Source: Nitrospira sp. UBA5698
Lineage (GTDB): Bacteria > Nitrospirota > Nitrospiria > Nitrospirales > Nitrospiraceae
DNA length: 11,432 nucleotides
Direction: 5' to 3'
Assembly (NCBI GenBank): GCA_002420115.1
Contig: DIHK01000004.1
Span: forward strand, 1 to 11,432
A program made the translations under genes and the position numbers. Position 1 is the first letter of the stretch. Each line of letters begins with the position of its first letter. A model generated the notes under the pieces. It saw only the letters and a program-made list of their open reading frames with translations. It searched no databases and had not been told where the DNA came from. Positions 6,464 to 11,432 of the stretch are shown in pieces.

Positions 6464-7342
6464 ATCGAGCTTGCTATCGCCTCGCCTGCGCCGTCACCGC
6501 AATCGCCTACCTAATGGGAAAGGTCCGCTTCGTTCAACGATGTAGAACCAAAGCCGTAGTCACAGTATCGACGATGGATCAAGCAGCCTGAGTTCAGGAG
6601 CATGGCAGGTCGTTTGTGGTACGCTCTCAATACCGCTGACGTGGCCGTCGCACATGGAATGTCTAAGCTCGCACAGGTTCGTTTCAGACTATATGAACGA
6701 TCCCACTGTTGATTCGTCAAGAGGAGGTTGTGAACGATGGTGTAGAAAGGCAGGTAGAGGTACGGTTGAGACTAGTCGATATCGCCATCGGAACTTTTCT
6801 GAAACTTTCTGCGGATGTCGGTGAATGACCTCGTCAGAGACATACCGGTGGGTGTTTTCGTGGTATGGTGTGCGGGCTTTTCAGCGGCACAAAACCGGCC
6901 TACATCGATCCATGCCTCGCAACCGATAGAGATCGGTTCCGCCCAGTGGTGATGATCTTTTGAATTATTGAAGAGGGAAGTCATGGTATTTATCACGAAT
7001 CCGAACTCACCTTACTGTATAGGTTTTCTTCTGCCTATTCCTCTCTCGTAGGTCTGACCTGTTTTGGACCTCATCGTGAGTCTTTGTAGAGCTGACTGAC
7101 GGATGCACACGTCTTGCGAATTCTGGTTTGGCTTTGGTTTATTACGACAGCAAGGAGAGTGCCAGGGGGACTCCTATTCTGATCGCCTTGATTTTGAAGG
7201 ATAGTGGTGACTTCCCGAAATCTCATGTCACTGTGCCCCTGTATCCGGAAGGATGCAGGCTGTATCCAAACGTGCGTGGAGTGAGGCTAATGAGGAATTG
7301 CCCAGCTTATGTGAGCGAATAAAGGCAGGGTAGCGCTGAGGG
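6464..7342. other. Gene-free gap of about 880 bp
   Basis: No ORF here has both a good start and a recognisable product. Short frames with decent ribosome binding sites exist on the plus strand: GTG 6730-6828 (32 codons, AGAGG 5 bases upstream), then overlapping ATG 6815-6952 (45 codons, with a hydrophobic stretch VGVFVVWCAGFSAA), and ATG 6983-7051 (22 codons, GAGGG 5 bases upstream). These may be remains of one decayed gene or chance. A perfect hairpin AACCGAT-AGAG-ATCGGTT lies at 6921-6938. The gap also holds the promoter of the PD40 gene and the downstream end of the thiC-trHb run; I could not place either with certainty. Confidence 0.5.
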
Positions 7343-7762
7343 CTAGATCTCGCCCGCATTCACTTGCCGGACCCGTTCAGCTGGAATGCTGAGTGCCGCC
7401 AAGAGGTAGTCTTTTAATTCATCACTGTATGGCTGGACGGCAAGGGCTCGCTGCATACAGAGGAGCCAGGCATCGCGTTCCTCGTATCCGATCGGGAACC
7501 GCTTATGCGCGCCTGGAATGCTGATCGGTCCATAGTGTTGTTGAAAAAGTCTTGGACCGCCCAACCAGCCACAGAGAAAGTACGTCAGTTTCTTTCGTGA
7601 TTCTGCGAGATCAGGTGGGTGCATGTCTCGGATGACTTTGGCCTCCGGCAAGCGATCCATATTGGCGTAAAACTCATCGACCAGGCGAGTGATTCCGACC
7701 AGCTCACCAGCTGCTTGGTACGGGGTGAGCTGGGCCCCGGCTTCCTGGTCATCAATGGACAT
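7343..7762 (-). CDS. Group II truncated haemoglobin (TrHbO type)
   Basis: This 139-aa cytoplasmic haem protein has the 2-over-2 globin fold. Members of this group bind O2 and NO and are linked to NO/peroxide defence or O2 handling. Family marks are LVDEFYANM with Tyr B10 at Y32, VIRDMHPPDL with H48 at the likely CD1 position, FLCGWLGGPRLF (62-73), the proximal histidine H86 in AHKRFPIG, and ERDAWLLCM with W99 at G8, diagnostic of group II. Length is normal, with a short N-terminal extension. The start ATG is 30 bp after the ygfZ stop in the same direction and has no clear Shine-Dalgarno sequence, so translation may be coupled to ygfZ. It is the last gene of the run. No T-tract terminator was seen downstream, only a short GGGC/GCCC dyad over the stop codon. 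Confidence 0.93.
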   Translation of the reverse strand: MSIDDQEAGAQLTPYQAAGELVGITRLVDEFYANMDRLPEAKVIRDMHPPDLAESRKKLTYFLCGWLGGPRLFQQHYGPISIPGAHKRFPIGYEERDAWLLCMQRALAVQPYSDELKDYLLAALSIPAERVRQVNAGEI

Positions 7763-7792
7763 AGGTGTTCAGGAGTGTTGAGGGGGATGCCG

Positions 7793-8884
7793 TTACGGTC
7801 TGGTGTAAAAGGGGAGAGTATGAATGGTTGCCCGGTGCCTGCTTCCGCTACATTCAACGGTAAGTTCTGTCCCTGCGGTACTGAAGTCTCGCAGCGGAAA
7901 TCCAAAGGCGATGGTCTTGTTGAACTGAGGAGAACGGACGGCGCTGCTGATCCAGCCGACTTCACGATCGCCGCTGTAGAGTTTGGCTCCATGGGGAGGA
8001 ATGACGGGATCAGCCAAGACAAGACCTACGAGTTTACGGCGCACATTGCCATAGGTATCCATCCGCGCGACAACTTCCTGTCCCGGATAACACCCTTTGT
8101 TGAGGCTGAACGCTTTTCCTTCAAGGTTGGCCTCAGGCGGAACAATTTCCTCGTTCAAATCTGGCCCAGCTTTCGGGAGCCCAGCTTCCATGCGTAAGGC
8201 TTCTCGAGCCTGGGTTCCGATGGCTCTGATTCCAAATCTGGCACCAGCTTGCAACGCACTCGTCCAAGCCGTGATGAGGCTTTCGGCTGGAAGGAGAACC
8301 TCAATATCAACTTCGCTCGTTTCTTCGGTGCGTAACATCAGCGCAGGTTGCCCCCCGATCTGCGCCGTGACAAAATCGACCGGCTTCAAGTCTGTGACGT
8401 CCACGCCGAATGCGGATTGAATGACCTGAGCGGCTTTGGGTCCGCTGACCAGCAAGAGTCCCCAAGTCTCGGCACAGTTCTCCATCTTGGCCTTGGTTCC
8501 GTAGAGCAGGAATTTTCGGAAGGCTTGGAATGTGGCTTCACCGATCTCACCGACGTCTTCCACCATAACAGAGTCGCTTTGTATGTACAGGCGGAAGTAT
8601 GTAAGCATCTTGCCTTTGTGGGTCAAGAAGCTGGAATAGCGCCCTTGTCCAGGTTCGAGGGGAAGGATGTCGTTGCTGATGATGCTTTGCAGCCACTTTA
8701 TGCGATCCTCACCTGTGACCCGGAGTTTGCCACGATGGGAGAGGTCGGCTATCCCTACTGTTTCGCGGACGGCACGATGTTCTGCCGCTATGTCCCCATA
8801 GTGCATAGGCATCTCCCAGCCTGTAATCTCCTCAAACATCGCACCCAGTTGAATGTGCTGTTGGTGAAGGCGTGAGTGTTTCAT
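7793..8884 (-). CDS. ygfZ: YgfZ/GcvT-fold folate-binding protein
   Basis: This 363-aa protein has the GcvT (aminomethyltransferase) fold of the YgfZ family, which uses tetrahydrofolate to help make or repair Fe-S clusters in certain enzymes. The deciding mark is the YgfZ signature KGCYPGQE (263-270, with the conserved C265) followed by VVARMDTYGNVRRKLVGL. The N-terminus (FEEITGWEMPMHYGDIAAEHRAVRETVGIADLSHRGKLRVTGED) keeps the GcvT pattern, so the protein is somewhat closer to GcvT at its start than E. coli YgfZ is. A true T-protein is less likely because no gcvH or gcvP neighbours are present. The product is cytoplasmic. The start fits the family N-terminus although no Shine-Dalgarno sequence is visible. 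It lies 37 bp after the receiver-like gene and 30 bp before the haemoglobin. Confidence 0.9.
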   Translation of the reverse strand: MKHSRLHQQHIQLGAMFEEITGWEMPMHYGDIAAEHRAVRETVGIADLSHRGKLRVTGEDRIKWLQSIISNDILPLEPGQGRYSSFLTHKGKMLTYFRLYIQSDSVMVEDVGEIGEATFQAFRKFLLYGTKAKMENCAETWGLLLVSGPKAAQVIQSAFGVDVTDLKPVDFVTAQIGGQPALMLRTEETSEVDIEVLLPAESLITAWTSALQAGARFGIRAIGTQAREALRMEAGLPKAGPDLNEEIVPPEANLEGKAFSLNKGCYPGQEVVARMDTYGNVRRKLVGLVLADPVIPPHGAKLYSGDREVGWISSAVRSPQFNKTIAFGFPLRDFSTAGTELTVECSGSRHRATIHTLPFYTRP

Positions 8885-8921
8885 AGTCAGCTTGAAAGTC
8901 TACACGTCGTCAAATCAACAG

Positions 8922-9365
8922 TCACAGACTTTCACAACTTTCCGACGCGACGACATGGTTCTTCATGACTTCTTCTACGAGCTCTCTGGTCCGAGCGGAA
9001 AATTCATTACGGGAGACGATCTTTGTCACACCGAGCGCTCTCGCACGATTCCAGGTTTCGACCTCTTCGTGGTTGGCAAAGGCCAGCGTCGGAATATCTT
9101 TCAGCCGTGGGTCCGCTTGTAGCTGTTCCAATGCCTGGAAGGCATTGAGGGCCAAGTCGTTCATGTTGAAGATGATAGCACCGGGTCTCACCGCAAGAGA
9201 TTTTTCCAGAATATCCTGTTGCGCGCGAGCTTTTTCAAGCTGATAGTCCGGTTGACGTAACGCGTCCCGGACTTTGGTGTAGAAGAAGAGATCAGTCACG
9301 GCGACAAGGATGGCCTTCTTGTCTATGCGGTCTGTTTTGTCTGCGTAGTGTCCCATGGTGTTCAT
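8922..9365 (-). CDS. Receiver-like protein lacking the phosphorylation site
   Basis: This 147-aa single-domain protein has the size and strand/helix order of a response-regulator receiver: KKAILVAVTDL (16-26) as strand 1, GAIIFNMND (62-70) as strand 3, DIPTLAFANH (90-99) as strand 4, and GVTKIVSRNEF (112-122) as strand 5. Key residues are changed. Where the phosphoacceptor Asp should end strand 3 there is N67, the paired acids after strand 1 are reduced to D25, and the strand-5 Lys is missing (SRN). It should therefore not be phosphorylated in the usual way, and may act as a protein-binding module or respond to another signal. No output domain or signal peptide is present. The ATG overlaps the stop of the preceding 30-codon ORF (ATGA), which would explain the absence of a Shine-Dalgarno sequence. 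The first 15 residues are not part of the domain. Confidence 0.75.
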   Translation of the reverse strand: MNTMGHYADKTDRIDKKAILVAVTDLFFYTKVRDALRQPDYQLEKARAQQDILEKSLAVRPGAIIFNMNDLALNAFQALEQLQADPRLKDIPTLAFANHEEVETWNRARALGVTKIVSRNEFSARTRELVEEVMKNHVVASESCESL

Positions 9366-9454
9366 GCGTGCGTTTCGATTTTGGATCCCGGCGATTTTCC
9401 CGAGAGACCGACGACTAAATGGCCCAGAGCGACACGGTCCAGCAGATAGGCCAT
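9362..9454 (-). CDS. 30-codon ORF filling the TPR-receiver gap
   Basis: A frame too short for usual gene calling starts with ATG 4 bases after the TGA of the TPR gene and ends in TGA at 9362-9364, overlapping the ATG of the receiver-like gene as ATGA. The peptide has a hydrophobic first half (MAYLLDRVALGHLVVGLSG, 1-19) and a polar, charged tail (KSPGSKIETHA). Exact fitting between both neighbours with ATGA coupling is what real operon genes show, and it accounts for the otherwise odd 93-bp gap. No Shine-Dalgarno sequence is visible, so translation would depend on coupling from the TPR gene. It could be a real small protein or a translational link for the next gene. No function can be given. 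Confidence 0.45.
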   Translation of the reverse strand: MAYLLDRVALGHLVVGLSGKSPGSKIETHA

Positions 9455-9458
9455 ATAA

Positions 9459-9974
9459 TCAGTTCAACGAACTCACCAACCGTCCAAGGGCCTTCTTGGC
9501 GAGTGCATAGTTGGGATCCAAGGTGAGCGCTGCCTTATACGAATCAATCGCTTCCGTCCAGCTCCCTTTTCGCTCGTAGACGCGACCAAGATTGAGATGG
9601 GGATAGGCAGGGCTTTCATAGCGCTTGGCCTGCATCGCTTTCTGAAACCAAGAAATCGCCTCGTCGAATTCTCCCTTCTCAATCAGGTACGCACCGATAT
9701 CGTTGTAGGGATTGCCGAAGTCGGGATCCTGCTCGATGGCTTTGTGACATTCCTCAATGGCATCATCGAGTCGTCCCATGAAGCTATAGGTCCAGCCCAA
9801 GAAGGTGTAGGCCTCGGCGGTCGGATGGGTTGCGATCGATTGCTTGTACAGGTTGACCGCTTCTTCGAGTTCGCCCTTCATCTGCCGTGCGAATGCTTGT
9901 TGAAACAGCTCCCACGCCTGGCGTTTGTCTTCTTCGTGCCCTTCACCTTGGACGAGAAAATCTTGGATATTCAT
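9459..9974 (-). CDS. TPR-repeat protein, 171 aa
   Basis: This cytoplasmic protein is made almost entirely of tetratricopeptide repeats, helical pairs that bind other proteins. Four repeats are visible: 20-53 (AWELFQQAFARQMKGELEEAVNLYKQSI...), 54-87 (AYTFLGWTYSFMGRLDDAIEECHKAI...DPDF), 88-121 (NPYNDIGAYLIEKGEFDEAISWFQKAM), and 122-155 (PAYPHLNLGRVYERKGSWTEAIDSYKAAL...DPNY). No signal peptide or other domain is present. I chose the ATG at 9974 because the coding look starts there and the thi4 stop is only 23 bp upstream. The frame stays open further back, but that part is the antisense-like shadow of thi4. No clear Shine-Dalgarno sequence is seen. Its place after thi4 suggests a scaffolding or partner role in the same process, though TPR proteins are too general to say more. 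Confidence 0.9.
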   Translation of the reverse strand: MNIQDFLVQGEGHEEDKRQAWELFQQAFARQMKGELEEAVNLYKQSIATHPTAEAYTFLGWTYSFMGRLDDAIEECHKAIEQDPDFGNPYNDIGAYLIEKGEFDEAISWFQKAMQAKRYESPAYPHLNLGRVYERKGSWTEAIDSYKAALTLDPNYALAKKALGRLVSSLN

Positions 9975-9997
9975 AAGAGTGAGCTGACGGCTGTAGC

Positions 9998-10798
9998 CTA
10001 TTCGTTCTTCAGCTTTTTTGCAATCAACTCTGCGCCATACCGGCCTGACAACAACATCGAGCCGAATGCCGGCCCCATTCGCGGTGTGCCATACACGGCA
10101 GCAACGGCTAATCCAATGACAAAGCAATTCGGATAGACCTCTCCGGTACGATCCATGATTTCTTCTTCGGAGCGGGAAACCCACATGGCCCCGTTTCCTG
10201 GAATTTTCTGATACAGGTTTCTCTTATGGAGAAGCTCAACCACAATGGCATCATGGCCGGTGGCATCCACCACAATCTTGCTTTCGAGCGCAATGGGATC
10301 GACATGGATGGTATCATGACCAGCCATTTCCGCTGTGGTGTTGTTCACCACGACCCCTTCCAATACCCCTTCGTTACGCAGAATCAGGTCGAGGACCCGC
10401 GTCAAGTTCATGATCTTGGCGCCAGCCTTGTACGCCGCGGCGATCAGCGCCCCGGTGGCATGGGGTGGGTCGACCATGTACATACCCGCGCACTCGTTGA
10501 TCTTCTTGCAAGGAACACCGATCTCTTCGAGAATCTCATTCGCGGGTTCACAAATCGTGGCCTTGTTCATGAGATACCCACCGGACCAGAATCCTCCTCC
10601 AAGTGCCAGGCTTTGCTCAATCAGGAGCGTTCGAAATCCCCTGGTCGCCAAATCGTGCGCGCAAATCAGACCGGATGGACCGGCGCCGACGATAATGACA
10701 TCGCTTTCGATCAGTTGATCGAACTCTTTATAGTATTCCCGGGCAATCTGCCGGGTGATATCTTTCTCGCGCAATGGAGCGGGCTTTGGCTTGTTCAT
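9998..10798 (-). CDS. thi4: Sulfide-dependent ADP-thiazole synthase (Thi4 family)
   Basis: This enzyme makes the thiazole half of thiamine from NAD, glycine and sulfur, forming ADP-thiazole carboxylate. From the ATG at 10798 it is 266 aa. The dinucleotide fold has IIVGAGPSGL (residues 35-44), the nucleotide-ribose region LLIEQ (58-62), a GGGFWSGG loop (67-74), VDATGHDA (177-184) and GTPRMGPAFGSMLLSG near the end. At the position where yeast Thi4 has the sacrificial Cys (CMDP), this protein has His165 (IHVDP), as in archaeal Thi4. It should therefore use sulfide and Fe(II) and turn over repeatedly rather than give up its own sulfur. A TTG at 10816 in the same frame could add 6 residues; I prefer ATG. 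The gene follows thiC by 37 bp and replaces the usual thiG/thiH/thiS set. Confidence 0.95.
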   Translation of the reverse strand: MNKPKPAPLREKDITRQIAREYYKEFDQLIESDVIIVGAGPSGLICAHDLATRGFRTLLIEQSLALGGGFWSGGYLMNKATICEPANEILEEIGVPCKKINECAGMYMVDPPHATGALIAAAYKAGAKIMNLTRVLDLILRNEGVLEGVVVNNTTAEMAGHDTIHVDPIALESKIVVDATGHDAIVVELLHKRNLYQKIPGNGAMWVSRSEEEIMDRTGEVYPNCFVIGLAVAAVYGTPRMGPAFGSMLLSGRYGAELIAKKLKNE

Positions 10799-10835
10799 GA
10801 TTAAAGGTTTTCCCAATACTCAATTCTTAACCGAG

Positions 10836-11432
10836 TCAGCGGTAGATTTCTGCTCCAGCCTTTTTGAACTCTTCTGATTTTTCTTTCATGCCGATTTGAA
10901 TGGCTTGCTGCTCGTCCACCTTGAGCTGTGCGGCGTAATCACGGACGTCTTGCGTGATCTTCATGGAACAGAAGTGGGGTCCGCACATCGAGCAAAAATG
11001 TGAAACCTTGGCGGCATTGTCGGGAAGCGTTTCGTCGTGGAACTGCTGTGCGGTCTCCGGGTCCAGCGAGAGATTGAACTGATCTTCCCAGCGGAACTCA
11101 AATCTGGCCTTCGACAGCGCGTTGTCCCGGATCTGTGCGCCGGGGTGGCCTTTGGCCAGGTCGGCGGCATGAGCGGCGATTTTGTAGGTGACCACACCCG
11201 TCTTCACATCTTCACGATCGGGGAGGCCAAGGTGCTCTTTCGGCGTCACGTAACAGAGCATCGCGCAGCCGTACCAGCCGATCATGGCCGCACCGATGCC
11301 GGATGTGATGTGGTCATAGCCCGGCGCGATGTCGGTCGTCAGAGGCCCGAGCGTATAGAAGGGCGCCTCCTGGCACTCCTTAAGCTGTTTTTCCATGTTC
11401 ACCTGGATCATATGCATCGGTACGTGGCCGGG
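10836..11432 (-). CDS. thiC: Phosphomethylpyrimidine synthase ThiC (3' part)
   Basis: This is the C-terminal 198 residues of ThiC, the radical-SAM enzyme that rearranges aminoimidazole ribotide into the hydroxymethylpyrimidine phosphate of thiamine. The frame runs through the right edge (PGHVPMHMIQVN at the border), so the N-terminal part lies outside. Visible marks are GPLTTDIAPGYDHITSGIGA, AMLCYVTPKEHLGLP, KARFEFRWEDQFNLSLDP, and the cluster-binding C-x2-C-x4-C in HFCSMCGPHFCSMK (bases about 10968-10994), which holds the oxygen-sensitive [4Fe-4S] cluster. It ends normally (EEFKKAGAEIYR). It appears to lead the minus-strand run; a TPP riboswitch, if present, would be upstream of the missing start and cannot be judged. 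Confidence 0.97.
   Translation of the reverse strand, partial: PGHVPMHMIQVNMEKQLKECQEAPFYTLGPLTTDIAPGYDHITSGIGAAMIGWYGCAMLCYVTPKEHLGLPDREDVKTGVVTYKIAAHAADLAKGHPGAQIRDNALSKARFEFRWEDQFNLSLDPETAQQFHDETLPDNAAKVSHFCSMCGPHFCSMKITQDVRDYAAQLKVDEQQAIQIGMKEKSEEFKKAGAEIYR

Noticed and set aside
7128..7322. 64-aa plus-strand frame upstream of the haemoglobin
   Set aside because: It starts with TTG, has no ribosome binding site, resembles no family and lies in an otherwise non-coding gap.
7793..8884. Glycine-cleavage T-protein (gcvT) as the identity of this gene
   Set aside because: The KGCYPGQE signature is that of YgfZ, and no gcvH or gcvP genes are adjacent, although the N-terminus is GcvT-like.
8892..9243. 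Plus-strand frames over the receiver gene
   Set aside because: They are shadows of the minus-strand gene, serine/arginine-rich with no domain.
9975..10184. N-terminal extension of the TPR frame
   Set aside because: It overlaps the end of thi4 in another frame and has no TPR character; the ATG at 9974 fits the repeat start.

Overview
The window most resembles the chromosome of a Nitrospira-type bacterium (Nitrospirota). This rests on my recollection of how the proteins look (the SnoaL-like protein, the PD40 protein, a sulfide-dependent Thi4 beside ThiC, group II truncated haemoglobin) and on moderate GC content; no search was run. No rRNA, tRNA, CRISPR array, transposase or prophage gene is visible.

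Layout. The left part, about 1-2430, is gene-poor. It holds a structured non-coding stretch (1-609), a small doubtful ORF (610-945), a SnoaL/NTF2-fold protein (1271-1663) whose stop codon lies inside a long imperfect inverted repeat resembling a MITE (1657-1777), and a probable small zinc-motif protein on the minus strand (2080-2316). The plus-strand block that follows has a PhoD-type phosphatase lipoprotein (2426-3904), a 160-aa conserved-looking unknown protein (4017-4499) with a strong hairpin behind it, and a decayed ABC exporter whose sequence begins abruptly inside the Walker A motif (4697-5329). A convergent minus-strand gene (5372-6430) encodes a secreted PD40 beta-propeller protein. 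About 880 bp without a convincing gene follow (6464-7342).

The right third is a tightly packed minus-strand gene run, read right to left: thiC (3' part only, entering from beyond the right edge), a sulfide-dependent thiazole synthase (thi4 type), a four-TPR protein, a 30-codon ORF fitted between its neighbours, a receiver-like protein lacking the phosphoacceptor Asp, a YgfZ/GcvT-fold folate-binding protein, and a group II truncated haemoglobin. Gaps are 4-40 bp or overlaps, so co-transcription is likely. ThiC makes the pyrimidine half and Thi4 the thiazole half of thiamine. ThiC is an oxygen-sensitive [4Fe-4S] enzyme, YgfZ supports Fe-S enzymes through folate, and the haemoglobin could remove O2 or NO. 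The run may therefore be thiamine synthesis plus protection of its Fe and Fe-S enzymes, but this is inference.

The points most worth a second look are the thiC-thi4-TPR-sORF-receiver-ygfZ-trHb run, the 30-codon ORF, the MITE-like inverted repeat, the exporter truncated at Walker A, and the EF-hand-like loop inside PhoD. I did not find convincing evidence for a wholly new defence or mobile system.
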